Shown piece by piece: positions 1 through 8,831 of a stretch of DNA of 64,000 bases. Location: contig NZ_JAMHIW010000003.1 of the NCBI RefSeq assembly GCF_023896955.1, positions 1 to 64,000 of the forward strand. The letters run 5' to 3'. The DNA comes from Micromonospora sp. RHAY321. Lineage in GTDB: Bacteria > Actinomycetota > Actinomycetes > Mycobacteriales > Micromonosporaceae. The notes under the pieces were generated by a model. It was not told the origin of the DNA and searched no databases. It saw nothing but the letters and a program-made list of their open reading frames with translations. Positions within the stretch are counted from its first letter, which is position 1, and each line of letters begins with the position of its first letter. The translations under genes and the position numbers were made by a program.

Positions 1-929
1 GTGGTGCGGCGGAGGGCTGCCTCTGGATCCAGGTCGGCGTGGCGGGCTGCGGCGACCGTGGCCAGGAGGCTGGCGCCGAGTCGTGCCTCCTCGTCCACCT
101 GGGAGTCGGCCAGTGGGGGTGGGACGGCAAGGCCGACCCGTGCCGCCCGGTCCAGGATCTTCGCGGCCAGGGCGAGGGCGGGCTGGCTCAGGGCCACACC
201 GTCCAGCACCGACTCACGTGCCTTCTCGGCCTTCTTGATCCGCTCCCAGTTGGCGGTGATCTCCTCCAGGGTGCCCGTCTCCGCACCGGCGAAGACGTGC
301 GGATTGCGGCGGATCATCTTGTCGACCAGGCCACCGGCCACGTCGTCGACGTTCCAGCGCTCACCCTCGGGCAACTCCTCGGCGAGCCGGGCGTGCAGCA
401 CCACCTGGAGCAGCACGTCACCCAACTCCTCGCGCAGCGCGTCCGTGTCACCGGCGCTGATCGCGTCGTACGCCTCGTAGCTCTCCTCCAGCAGAAAACC
501 GGCGAGGCTGCGGTGCGTCTGTGCCCGCTTCCACGGGTCGCCGCCCGGGGACGCCAACCGGTCCATGACGGCCACCGCGTCCAGCAGCCGGGCACCCGGC
601 GGGTCCCACGAGCCGTACATCAGCTCCAGCTCGGCCAGCCCCGGCTCCCGGGCCAGCCGCAGACCCAGCTCCCGGGCCAACGCCTCGTCGCCGGCCGGAC
701 CGGCCAGCCACACCGCCGCCCCGTGCGCCGCCACCGTGTCCAGCAGCGGCTGTGTCGCCGGGCCCTCCACGACGGTGACCTCGGCGCCCGCCTGGCGCAC
801 GGCCGTGACCAGCTCGCTCTCCGCGCCGGTCAGCACCGGATGCGCGCGTACGACATCCCAGGCGGCCGAGGTCATCAGGCCGGCCGGCAGCCGGGGTGAG
901 GTGACCAGCAGGACGATCCGTGCCGACAT
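1..929 (-). CDS. mazG: MazG-family nucleoside triphosphate pyrophosphohydrolase (3' end cut by window edge)
   Basis: Hydrolyses (d)NTPs to NMP and PPi, a housekeeping role in removing damaged or non-canonical nucleotides. Reading from ATG at 929, an N-terminal segment of about 110 residues (begins MSARIVLLVTS) precedes the MazG domain from about residue 120. The domain shows DPWKRAQTH and the metal-binding helices LLEESYE and EELGDVLLQ. This two-part layout is what I recall for actinobacterial MazG. The frame is open to base 1, so the C-terminus lies outside the window; the last visible residues are DPEAALR. The start lies 2 nt after the stop of the upstream lipoprotein gene, so the two are probably translationally coupled. 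The large reading frames on the other strand are GC-skew shadows. Confidence 0.9.
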   Translation of the reverse strand, partial: MSARIVLLVTSPRLPAGLMTSAAWDVVRAHPVLTGAESELVTAVRQAGAEVTVVEGPATQPLLDTVAAHGAAVWLAGPAGDEALARELGLRLAREPGLAELELMYGSWDPPGARLLDAVAVMDRLASPGGDPWKRAQTHRSLAGFLLEESYEAYDAISAGDTDALREELGDVLLQVVLHARLAEELPEGERWNVDDVAGGLVDKMIRRNPHVFAGAETGTLEEITANWERIKKAEKARESVLDGVALSQPALALAAKILDRAARVGLAVPPPLADSQVDEEARLGASLLATVAAARHADLDPEAALRRT

Positions 930-931
930 GC

Positions 932-1720
932 TCAGCTGGCCGTGCCCTCGGTCTCCGGGGCGGCACTCGACGCCGCCGGCTCCGGGCTGGAGATGTCGGT
1001 GACCGGACCATCCTCGTTGATGTACGGAAGCGAGTAGAAGACCAGCGACTGACCGGTGCTCACCACCGACGGCACCCCGACCGCCCGGTAACGCGGGTTG
1101 ATCGAGACGTCGACCTTCGTCGCCTCCTCCTCCAGCGCGGTGCTGAGGGCGGTGGCGGCGCGGACGAAGCCGGCGTCGCCGAACGCCCGGCGGACGTCGG
1201 CCACCGGCATCCCGCCCTGGATCGCGCCGGTCTTCGTGAGGGCCTGGTAGACGGCCATCACCGAGTCGTCGCTCAACTCGGCGGGCGGAAGCTGCTGGTT
1301 GAGCACCTGGAGCAGGTCGATCCACTCGCCCCAGAGCTTGGTGTACTCGGTGCTGGCCGGCACCCGCAGGTTCTGCTCCAACTGCTGCGGGGTCACCTCG
1401 TCGGGCACCTGGAGGTTCTTCGCCGCCGCAACCCTCTTGCCCAGCTCCAGGCTGACCAGCAGGTTCACCACGTCCTGCCGGGTGACGGCGGACCGCAGCT
1501 GCTCCGGCGACGGCGTCGCACCGGCCTGACCGGCCTCCTGCCGGACAGCGTCGCCGTACTTCGCCTGCACGTCGGCGTAGATCTCGTCGACCCGCTGCAC
1601 CGAGTAGGTGGCGTCACCGACGTACGCGGCGACGTCCGGTGCGGACTTCCCGCAGGCGGCGAGGGAGAGGACACCCAGGGCCGCGACGCTGGCGGCGGCG
1701 ATCAGACGGCGAGCACGCAT
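932..1720 (-). CDS. SurA N-terminal-domain-like lipoprotein
   Basis: Predicted membrane-anchored extracytoplasmic protein of about 262 residues. The start at 1720 gives a short basic n-region, a hydrophobic core and the lipobox LAAC at residues 18-21; an in-frame GTG at 1729 is an alternative. The mature part begins GKSAPDVAAYVGD and is helical, resembling SurA/foldase N-terminal chaperone domains. I see no parvulin isomerase domain, so a chaperone-like role without PPIase activity is the cautious reading. It sits 47 nt downstream of mfd and 2 nt upstream of mazG, all on the minus strand, so it is probably in the same operon. Family assignment is from overall resemblance only. Confidence 0.8.
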   Translation of the reverse strand: MRARRLIAAASVAALGVLSLAACGKSAPDVAAYVGDATYSVQRVDEIYADVQAKYGDAVRQEAGQAGATPSPEQLRSAVTRQDVVNLLVSLELGKRVAAAKNLQVPDEVTPQQLEQNLRVPASTEYTKLWGEWIDLLQVLNQQLPPAELSDDSVMAVYQALTKTGAIQGGMPVADVRRAFGDAGFVRAATALSTALEEEATKVDVSINPRYRAVGVPSVVSTGQSLVFYSLPYINEDGPVTDISSPEPAASSAAPETEGTAS

Positions 1721-1767
1721 GCCCGTCACTCTCTCATGCCCTCTCCCGTGCTGTGACGGCCCCCACC

Positions 1768-4700
1768 TCACCCGGCCGCCACCGCCAGTGGGGCGGGGGC
1801 GCCCAGCACATCGGAGAGCAGTTGGGCGCACCACTCGAGCAGCGCCTGGTCGCGCAGCGGCTCGCCACCGACCCGACGGGTGGTCGGCCGGGGCACGCTG
1901 ACCTGGTCGGTGGCCTGCTTGTAGACCGCGTCCGGGTGGTAGCGCTTCAGCCGCATCTGCTTCGAGTCGGGCAGCGGCAGCGGCCCGAACCGTACGTGCT
2001 TGCCCTGCATCGACACGTCGGAGAGGCCGTACCGGCGGGCCAGCAGACGGAACCGGGCGACCGCCACCAGGTTCTGCACCGGGGCCGGAGGCTCCCCGTA
2101 CCGGTCGGTCATCTCGGCGACCACCTCGCGCAGCCGCTCCTCGTCACGCGCCTCGGCGAGCTTGCGGTACATCTCCAACCGCAGCCGCTCCACGCTCACG
2201 TAGTCGTGCGGCAGGTGCGCGTCGACCGGCAGGTCGATCTTGACATCGGCCTCCTCCTCCGGACGCTCGCCCTTGAACGCGGAGACCGCCTCGCCGACCA
2301 TCCGCACGTACAGGTCGAAGCCGACGCCCTCGATGTGCCCGGACTGCTCGCCGCCGAGCAGGTTGCCGGCGCCCCGGATCTCCAGGTCCTTCATCGCCAC
2401 GTACATGCCGGCGCCCAGCTCGGTGTGCTGGGCGATCGTGGCCAGCCGCTCGTGGGCGTGCTCGGTGAGCGGCTTCTCCGGCGGGTAGAGGAAGTAGGCG
2501 TACGCCCGCTCCCGGCCCCGCCCGACCCGGCCACGGATCTGGTGCAGCTGGGCCAGACCCAGCAGGTCGGCCCGCTCCACGATCAGGGTGTTGGCGTTCG
2601 GGATGTCGATGCCGGACTCCACGATCGTGGTGCAGACCAGGACGTCGAACTCCTTCTCCCAGAAGCCGACCATGACCTTCTCCAGGGCGTCCTCGCCCAT
2701 CTGACCGTGCGCCACCGCGACCCGGGCCTCGGGCACCAGCTCCCGCAGCCGCCGCGCCGCCCGGTCGATCGACTCGACCCGGTTGTGCAGGTAGAAGACC
2801 TGCCCGTCACGCAGCAGCTCCCGGTGGATCGACGCGGCGACCTGCCGGTCGTCCTGCGCCCCGACGAACGTGAGGACCGGGTGCCGCTCCTCCGGCGGCG
2901 TGGCGATGGTGGACATCTCCCGGATGCCGGTGATCGCCATCTCCAGGGTGCGCGGGATCGGGGTGGCCGACATGCTCAGCACGTCGACCGAGGCGCGCAG
3001 CGTCTTCAGGTGCTCCTTGTGCTCGACACCGAAGCGCTGCTCCTCGTCGACGATCACCAGGCCCAGCTGCTTGAACCGGGTGGCGGTCTGCAGCAGCCGG
3101 TGGGTGCCGATGACGATGTCGACGGTGCCGTCGGCGACCATCTCCAGCGTCCGCTCGGTCTCCTTCGGAGTCTGGAACCGGGACAGCTGCCGGATCTCCA
3201 CCGGGAACTGGCTCATCCGCTCGGCGAACGTGTTGTAGTGCTGCTGCACCAGCAGCGTGGTCGGCACCAGCACCGCTACCTGCTTGCCGTCCTGCACGGC
3301 CTTGAACGCCGCCCGGACCGCGATCTCGGTCTTGCCGTAGCCGACATCACCGCAGATCAGCCGGTCCATCGGGACGGTCTGCTCCATGTCCCGCTTGACC
3401 TCGTCGATCGCGGCGAGCTGGTCCGGCGTCTCCTGCCAGGGGAACGCGTCCTCCAGCTCCCGCTGCCAGGGCGTGTCCGGGCCGAACGAGTGCCCCTTCG
3501 ACGCCTTCCGGGCGGCGTAGAGCTGGATCAGCTGCGCGGCGATCTCCCGAACCGCCTTGCGGGCGCGGGCCTTGGACTTCTGCCAGTCCGAGCCGCCCAT
3601 CTTGTGCAGCGTCGGCTGCTCGCCGCCCACGTAGCGGGAGAGCTGGTCGAGCTGGTCGGTCGGGACGAACAGCCGGTCGCCGGGCTGGCCCCGCTTGCTG
3701 GCCGCGTACTCGATGACCAGGTATTCCCGGCTGGCGCCGTTGACGGTGCGCTGCACCAGCTCCACGTACCGGCCGATGCCGTGCTGCTCGTGCACCACGA
3801 AGTCGCCGGCCTTGAGCTCCAGCGGGTCGATGGTGTTGCGCCGCCGGCTCGGCATCTTGCGCATGTCGCGGGTGGAGGTGCCCCGGCCGCCGGTCACGTC
3901 GTTGCCGGTCAGCAGCACGAAGCGGGACGCCTCGTCGACGAACCCGCTGCCCAGCGCGCCGCAGGTGACCACCAGCTCGCCGGGAACGGGCGCGGTCGGC
4001 ACCTCCTCGGCGAGCCGGGCACCCAGCCCGGCGTCGCGCAGCACCTCGACCGCACGCTGGGCCGGGCCGTGCCCCTCGAAGACCAGCGCGATCGACCAGC
4101 CCTCGCCGGCCCAACGCTTGAGGTCGTCGACCACCCGTGCGGTCTCACCGTGGTAGAGCGGGGCCGGCTGGGCGGCCAGGGTCACCGCGATGGCGTCGTC
4201 CGGGGTGACGGCCGCCTGCTCGGGCGCGTCCTCCCAGGGCTGCCGCGGCTCGGCGGTGTCCGCCTCCGTCAGGCCGAACGGGGACAGCGTCCACCACGGC
4301 TGGCCCAGCTTGCCGGCGGCGGCGCGCACCTCGCCGAGCGTGCGGAAGGCGGCGGCGCCGACGTCCACCGGCGCCTGGCCGCCGACCGCTGCGGCGGCCC
4401 AGCTGGCCTGGAGGAACTCCTCCGAGGTACGCACCAGGTCGTGAGCCCGGGTGCGGATCCGCTCCGGGTCGCACAGCAGCACGTGGGTGCCGGTGGGCAT
4501 GGTGTCGAGCACCAGCTCCAGGGAGTCGGGGCCGACGAGCACCGGCGCCAGCGACTCCATCCCCTCCACCGGGATGCCCTCGGCCAGCTTGTCCAGGATC
4601 TCGGCCAGCTCGGGGTGCTCCTGCGCCAGCGCGGCGGCCCGGGCCCTGACCTCGGGGGTCAGCAGCAGCTCCCGGCAGGGCGGCGCCCACAGCAGCGGGA

Positions 4701-5409
4701 CCTGCTCGATGGTGCGCTGGTCGGCGACGGCGAAGGTGCGGATCTCCTCCACCTCGTCACCCCAGAACTCGACCCGCGACGGATGTTCGTCGGTGGGCGG
4801 GAAGACGTCGAGGATGCCGCCGCGCACAGCGAACTCGCCGCGCTTGGTGACCAGGTCGACCCGGGCGTACGCCATGTCGATCAGCCGGCGGGCGACCTCC
4901 TCCAGGTCGGCCTCCTCGCCGGCGGCGAGCTGCACCGGCTCCAGGTCACCGAGCCCCTTGAGCTGCGGTTGGAGCAGCGAGCGGACCGGCGCCACGAGCA
5001 CCCGCAGCGGCCCGGTGCGGCCGTGCGCGTCGGCCGACTCCGGGTGCGCCAACCGGCGCAGCACGGCCAGCCGGCGGCCGACGGTGTCCGAGCGCGGGGA
5101 GAGCCGCTCGTGCGGCAGGGTCTCCCAGGACGGGAAGACCGCCACCTGCTCGGCCGGCAGCAGCCCGCCCAGCGCGGCGGCCAGGTCGTCGGCCTCGCGG
5201 GTGGTGGCGGTCACGGCCAGCACCGGCCGGCCGGCACCGCCAGCGACGCCGTCGGGGTCGGCGGCGACGGCGGCCACCGCGAACGGGCGCAGCGCCGGTG
5301 GGGCGGTGATGTCGAGGCCGTCGACCTGCGCGGCACCGGAGCGCGCCAGGTCACGCGCCCGGGTCAGCCCGGGGTCGGCCAGGGCGGCGGAGAACAGACC
5401 GGTGAGCAT
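1768..5409 (-). CDS. mfd: Transcription-repair coupling factor Mfd
   Basis: Superfamily 2 DNA translocase that displaces stalled RNA polymerase and recruits UvrA for strand-specific repair. At 1213 residues it is full length. Visible parts: an N-terminal UvrB-like region; the RNAP-interaction module around residue 534 (VVHEQHGIGRYVEL); Walker A GDVGYGKTE near 686; DEEQ box VDEEQRFGV near 785; SATPIPRTLEMA; QIRGRVGRGRERAYAY; and a C-terminal TRCF domain. The start at 5409 (MLTGLFSAAL) is preceded by GGAAG at a normal distance. The frame stays open to 5916, but that extension is Arg/Pro-rich and overlaps the divergent cyclase gene, so it is rejected. It is the first gene of the mfd-lipoprotein-mazG operon. 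Confidence 0.97.
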   Translation of the reverse strand: MLTGLFSAALADPGLTRARDLARSGAAQVDGLDITAPPALRPFAVAAVAADPDGVAGGAGRPVLAVTATTREADDLAAALGGLLPAEQVAVFPSWETLPHERLSPRSDTVGRRLAVLRRLAHPESADAHGRTGPLRVLVAPVRSLLQPQLKGLGDLEPVQLAAGEEADLEEVARRLIDMAYARVDLVTKRGEFAVRGGILDVFPPTDEHPSRVEFWGDEVEEIRTFAVADQRTIEQVPLLWAPPCRELLLTPEVRARAAALAQEHPELAEILDKLAEGIPVEGMESLAPVLVGPDSLELVLDTMPTGTHVLLCDPERIRTRAHDLVRTSEEFLQASWAAAAVGGQAPVDVGAAAFRTLGEVRAAAGKLGQPWWTLSPFGLTEADTAEPRQPWEDAPEQAAVTPDDAIAVTLAAQPAPLYHGETARVVDDLKRWAGEGWSIALVFEGHGPAQRAVEVLRDAGLGARLAEEVPTAPVPGELVVTCGALGSGFVDEASRFVLLTGNDVTGGRGTSTRDMRKMPSRRRNTIDPLELKAGDFVVHEQHGIGRYVELVQRTVNGASREYLVIEYAASKRGQPGDRLFVPTDQLDQLSRYVGGEQPTLHKMGGSDWQKSKARARKAVREIAAQLIQLYAARKASKGHSFGPDTPWQRELEDAFPWQETPDQLAAIDEVKRDMEQTVPMDRLICGDVGYGKTEIAVRAAFKAVQDGKQVAVLVPTTLLVQQHYNTFAERMSQFPVEIRQLSRFQTPKETERTLEMVADGTVDIVIGTHRLLQTATRFKQLGLVIVDEEQRFGVEHKEHLKTLRASVDVLSMSATPIPRTLEMAITGIREMSTIATPPEERHPVLTFVGAQDDRQVAASIHRELLRDGQVFYLHNRVESIDRAARRLRELVPEARVAVAHGQMGEDALEKVMVGFWEKEFDVLVCTTIVESGIDIPNANTLIVERADLLGLAQLHQIRGRVGRGRERAYAYFLYPPEKPLTEHAHERLATIAQHTELGAGMYVAMKDLEIRGAGNLLGGEQSGHIEGVGFDLYVRMVGEAVSAFKGERPEEEADVKIDLPVDAHLPHDYVSVERLRLEMYRKLAEARDEERLREVVAEMTDRYGEPPAPVQNLVAVARFRLLARRYGLSDVSMQGKHVRFGPLPLPDSKQMRLKRYHPDAVYKQATDQVSVPRPTTRRVGGEPLRDQALLEWCAQLLSDVLGAPAPLAVAAG

Positions 5410-5623
5410 GTGATCACTTCCAGGGGAGTCGACGCACACGACGGCTGCCCCTCGTCCGGTCGGACGGGGGGTGCACGACGACCAGCCTATCCCCGTCGAC
5501 CGACACCCATCCCCTTCCGCCCAGGTCCGCCGCGCCGCACGCCCCGCACCACCGAGATCCACACAACGAGCCGCGCGGAGATTGATCTTGACCGGTCGCC
5601 GATCGGTGTGGTCGGGTTTCCAC

Positions 5624-6538
5624 ATGAGCGAGCAGTGCAGGGCGCAGTTCGACGCCGAGGTGAGCTTCGCCAACGGTGGTGGGCTGCGGACCGAGGGGTT
5701 CCGGCTGGACATCCCGGGTCGGGAGATCACCGACGAGGACCTGGCCGCGCTGTTCGTCCGGCATCTCGGGCTGTTGATGGTCGCGGAGGTCCGGATCAGC
5801 GCGAAGACGATCATCGAGGAGCCGCACAAGGGCGGCCGAGGCGTCGCCGCCGGTGAACCCGGCACCGGCCGGCGGCTGGTCGAGCTGAGCCACGTGATCC
5901 GCGACGGGATGACCACCCTGCCCGGCTGGCCCGGCCCGCAGATCGGTGACTGGCTGACCTTCGCGGCGTCCCGGGCGAACTACGCGCCGGGCACCGAGTT
6001 CCGGGTGGCCCGGATCGACATGATCGCCAACACCGGCACGTACCTGGACACCCCGGCGCACCGCTGGGCCGACGGCGAGGACCTGACCGGGGTGCCCCTG
6101 GACCGGCTCGCCGACCTGCCGGGCGTGGTGGTCCGGGTGCCGGCCGGCACGCGGGCGGTGGACCGGCTGATGCTGGCGCCGTACGAGGTGGCCGGGCGGG
6201 CCGTGCTGCTGCACACCGGCTGGTCTGCGCACTTCGGCACCGAGCGGTACGGCGCGCCGGAGGCGCCGCACCTCACCGGGGACGCCGCCGAGGCGCTGGC
6301 CGACGCCGGCGCGGCCCTGGTCGGCATCGACTCGATCAACATCGACGACATGAGCCCGGCGGCCGGCGGAGTACGCCCCGCGCACAGCACGCTGCTCGCC
6401 GCCGGCATCCCGATCGTCGAGCACCTGACCGGCCTGGACGCGCTGCCGCCGAGCGGCTTCCGGTTCACCGCCGTCCCGCCCCGGATCGCCGGCATGGGCA
6501 CCTTCCCGGTCCGCGCCTTCGCCGTCGTCGGCGACTGA
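5624..6538 (+). CDS. Cyclase-family (kynurenine formamidase-like) hydrolase with extra N-terminal domain
   Basis: Metal-dependent hydrolase of the cyclase family (PF04199), 304 residues; the substrate cannot be told from sequence. Residues 1 to about 75 form a separate small domain (MSEQCRAQFDAEV ... IIEEPHKGG) followed by a Gly-rich linker. The cyclase fold starts at RRLVELSHVIRDGM. The metal site reads NTGTYLDTPAHRW, where classical formamidases have HxGTHxDxPxH, so two His ligands are Asn and Tyr while Asp and the last His are kept. That pattern recurs in one cyclase subgroup as I recall. The ATG at 5624 gives the shortest complete N-domain. The gene diverges from mfd, and its 3' end faces the S66 peptidase gene. 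Confidence 0.85.
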   Translation: MSEQCRAQFDAEVSFANGGGLRTEGFRLDIPGREITDEDLAALFVRHLGLLMVAEVRISAKTIIEEPHKGGRGVAAGEPGTGRRLVELSHVIRDGMTTLPGWPGPQIGDWLTFAASRANYAPGTEFRVARIDMIANTGTYLDTPAHRWADGEDLTGVPLDRLADLPGVVVRVPAGTRAVDRLMLAPYEVAGRAVLLHTGWSAHFGTERYGAPEAPHLTGDAAEALADAGAALVGIDSINIDDMSPAAGGVRPAHSTLLAAGIPIVEHLTGLDALPPSGFRFTAVPPRIAGMGTFPVRAFAVVGD

Positions 6539-6566
6539 AGCGCGGTCGAGGGCCGACGGGGACAGG

Positions 6567-7607
6567 TCAGTAGCGCACCGAGATGCGGCGCTCGACCGCG
6601 TCCACCAGGACCTCCCCGCCGTACGGGACGATGAGCTGCGGGTCGGTGTGCCCGAGGTCGACGTCGAAGACCACGACCGCGTCCGGGGCGTACTCGGCGC
6701 ACGCCCGGGTCACCGCGGCCCGCTGCGCCTCCGCGTACGCCCGACGTTCGTCGAGGGTGTGCGGCCGGTCGAAGTCCCACGCCTTGGCCCGGCCGACCAG
6801 CACCGCCGGGAAGCCGGCGAGCAGGCCGCGCTCCCCCATGCTGCGCAGGATCCGGTAGACCTCGGTGGCCGGGGGCAGCTCCTCGGAGGTCTCGACCAGC
6901 AGCACCGAGCCGGCCAGCGACGCCGTCGGGGCGACCCGGTCGGCGGCGAGCAGCCAGTTGAGGACCTCCAGGTTGCCGCCCCAGGTGCGTCCGCGCACCA
7001 CCCGCGCCGGCCCCTGCCAGTGCCAGCCCTCCCCCGGCAGCATCACCGGCTCCTCGGCCAGCGTGGCCGGGTCGCGCCAGTCGCGCGGTTCGTCGCCCCA
7101 TTCGGTGGCCGGGGTGAGGTCGTACCAGTCGGTGGTGAAGAGCGCCGCGCGCAGTGAGTCGAAGGTCAGCGGGTGCGGCACGCCCGGCCGGCCGAGGTGC
7201 ACCAGCACCGACCCGCCGTGGTACGCCACGATCCCCAGCCGGTGCAGGTGGTTGAGCACGTTGGTGTTGTCGGAGTAGCCGAAGTAGGGCTTGGGGTTGG
7301 CCCGCAGCACGTCGTCGTCGAGATGCGGGGTGACCGTGAGCAGGTCGTCCCCGCCGACGGTGGCGAGCACCGCCGTGATGCCCGGGTCGGCGAAGGCGGC
7401 GGTCAGGTCGCGGGCCCGGTCGCGCGGGTCGGCCCCCATCACGCGGGTGGTCGGGTACTCCACCGGCTCCAGGTCGAACTCCTCGCGCAGCCGGCGCAGC
7501 CCCAGCTCGTACACGTGCGGAAAGAGGCCCGGCAGGCCGGCTGAGGGTGAGACGACGGCGACCCGGTCGCCCGGCTTTGGCTTGGTGGGGTATCGCGGAG
7601 CGTCCAT
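6567..7607 (-). CDS. S66-family LD-carboxypeptidase / MccF-like peptidase
   Basis: Serine peptidase of family S66, 346 residues. LdcA members trim murein tetrapeptides; MccF members inactivate microcin-type aminoacyl nucleotides. The catalytic Ser lies in the elbow GYSDNT (about residue 112), the Glu in TWGGNLEVLNW and the His in DLGHTDPQ, so the Ser-Glu-His triad is complete. The length and the NLEVLNW motif lean towards the MccF branch, but I cannot separate cell-wall recycling from self-immunity. The start at 7607 lies 6 nt after a TACCGT -10 box (7619-7614), predicting a leaderless mRNA. It diverges from the membrane protein at 7692, whose promoter uses the same spacing. Confidence 0.9.
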   Translation of the reverse strand: MDAPRYPTKPKPGDRVAVVSPSAGLPGLFPHVYELGLRRLREEFDLEPVEYPTTRVMGADPRDRARDLTAAFADPGITAVLATVGGDDLLTVTPHLDDDVLRANPKPYFGYSDNTNVLNHLHRLGIVAYHGGSVLVHLGRPGVPHPLTFDSLRAALFTTDWYDLTPATEWGDEPRDWRDPATLAEEPVMLPGEGWHWQGPARVVRGRTWGGNLEVLNWLLAADRVAPTASLAGSVLLVETSEELPPATEVYRILRSMGERGLLAGFPAVLVGRAKAWDFDRPHTLDERRAYAEAQRAAVTRACAEYAPDAVVVFDVDLGHTDPQLIVPYGGEVLVDAVERRISVRY

Positions 7608-7691
7608 GATCGAACGGTAGCGGTCCGGGCCAGCGGATTTCCGCCCCGAGAAACGCCACAAACAGGGCAAACGCCACCCTAGGCTGACCTG

Positions 7692-8708
7692 GTGGACGAG
7701 GCGCCGGAGGTCCGGGTACGCGACTGGCTGCCCCGCACCGTCGGCCTGCTGCTCGGCACCCTGGCGCTGGCCACCGCGTTCATCGCCGCCTATGTCGGCG
7801 CGTTGCACCAGCCCAACCCCCGGGACGTGCCGGTCGGCGTGGCGATGGGCGACCAGCCCGCGCGCAGCGTCCTGACCGCCGTGCGCGACCGCACCAACAA
7901 GATCAAAGCCGTCGGGTACGACGACCCGGGTGCCGCCAACGATGGCCTGACCAGCCGCGAGGTGTACGCGGTGCTCACCTCCACGCCCGACGGCGGGCTG
8001 GTCCTCACCACCGCCAGTGCCGGCGCGCCGGCCGCCACCGAGCTGGTCGTCCAGGTGCTCACCAGCGCTGCCCAGCAGGCCCGGCTGCCGCTGCGCGTGA
8101 CCGACGAGGTGCCGGTGGCCGGCAGCGACCCGCGCGGCCTGGTGCCGTTCTACCTGGCCATCGGGTACGTCCTCGGCGGCTACCTGGCCTCGACCGTGCT
8201 CGGCATCTCCCTCGGCACCGCACCGCGCACCCTGCGGCGCGCCGGCCTGCGGATCGGCGCGCTCGCGGTGCACAGCGTGGCGCTCGGCATCATCGGCGCG
8301 GTGATCGTCGGCCCGGTGCTGGACGTCTGGAACCACGACCTGCCGGCCGTCGCCGGCGCCGGCATGCTGGCCGCCTTCGCCGCCGCGATGGTCGCCGCCG
8401 CGATCCAGGGCTGGCTGGGCGTGCTCGGCACGGGGCTGGTCATCCTGCTGCTGGTGGTGCTGGGCAATCCCGGCTCCGGCGGCATCTACGCCCCCGAGTT
8501 CCTGCCCACCTGGCTGCGCGGGATGCACCGGTGGAACGTGCCCGGGTTGGCCACGGATCTGATCAAGTCGGCGGTGTACTTCGACCGGCGCTCGATCGGC
8601 TGGCCGGTCACCGGGCTGGCGCTCTGGACGGTCCTCGGGCTCGTCGCGCTGATCGCCGCCACCCTGGTCCGGGGCCGTCGGGCGGCACCCACGCGGGCCG
8701 TTGAGTGA
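7692..8708 (+). CDS. Multi-pass membrane protein (YhgE/Pip- or ABC-2-like)
   Basis: Integral membrane protein of 338 residues, function unknown. One N-terminal membrane helix (about residues 15-37) is followed by an extracellular domain of about 120 residues and then five or six helices from about residue 150. This single helix, ectodomain, helix-bundle plan is shared with YhgE/Pip and ABC-2 permease-like proteins. The GTG start at 7692 is 6 nt after TAGGCT (7680-7685), again a leaderless arrangement. It is monocistronic between a divergent peptidase gene and ppc. No enzyme motif was seen. Confidence 0.75.
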   Translation: MDEAPEVRVRDWLPRTVGLLLGTLALATAFIAAYVGALHQPNPRDVPVGVAMGDQPARSVLTAVRDRTNKIKAVGYDDPGAANDGLTSREVYAVLTSTPDGGLVLTTASAGAPAATELVVQVLTSAAQQARLPLRVTDEVPVAGSDPRGLVPFYLAIGYVLGGYLASTVLGISLGTAPRTLRRAGLRIGALAVHSVALGIIGAVIVGPVLDVWNHDLPAVAGAGMLAAFAAAMVAAAIQGWLGVLGTGLVILLLVVLGNPGSGGIYAPEFLPTWLRGMHRWNVPGLATDLIKSAVYFDRRSIGWPVTGLALWTVLGLVALIAATLVRGRRAAPTRAVE

Positions 8709-8792
8709 TCTCCGAGGTGTTCCGCGTCACGGCGCGCCATCCGGGGAGCCCCTCCTGCCATCGTGCCCCGCGCGGATACCATCCAGGGAGTC

Positions 8793-8806
8793 GGACAGCG
8801 CTGTCC
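8793..8806. promoter_or_regulatory. 14-bp perfect palindrome in the ppc leader
   Basis: GGACAGCGCTGTCC lies between a possible -10 box (TACCAT, 8777-8782) and the ribosome binding site AAGGAG (8819-8824) of ppc. Its position at or just after the expected transcription start suits an operator or an mRNA hairpin. No regulator is known for it. Confidence 0.4.
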
Positions 8807-8831
8807 TTCGTACTCACGTAAGGAGCGCATC

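Noticed and set aside
1639..5856. A 1405-codon open frame opposite mfd
   Set aside because: It is His/Arg/Pro-rich low-complexity sequence with no motif and follows the GC-skewed codon positions of mfd, whose motifs are complete on the minus strand.
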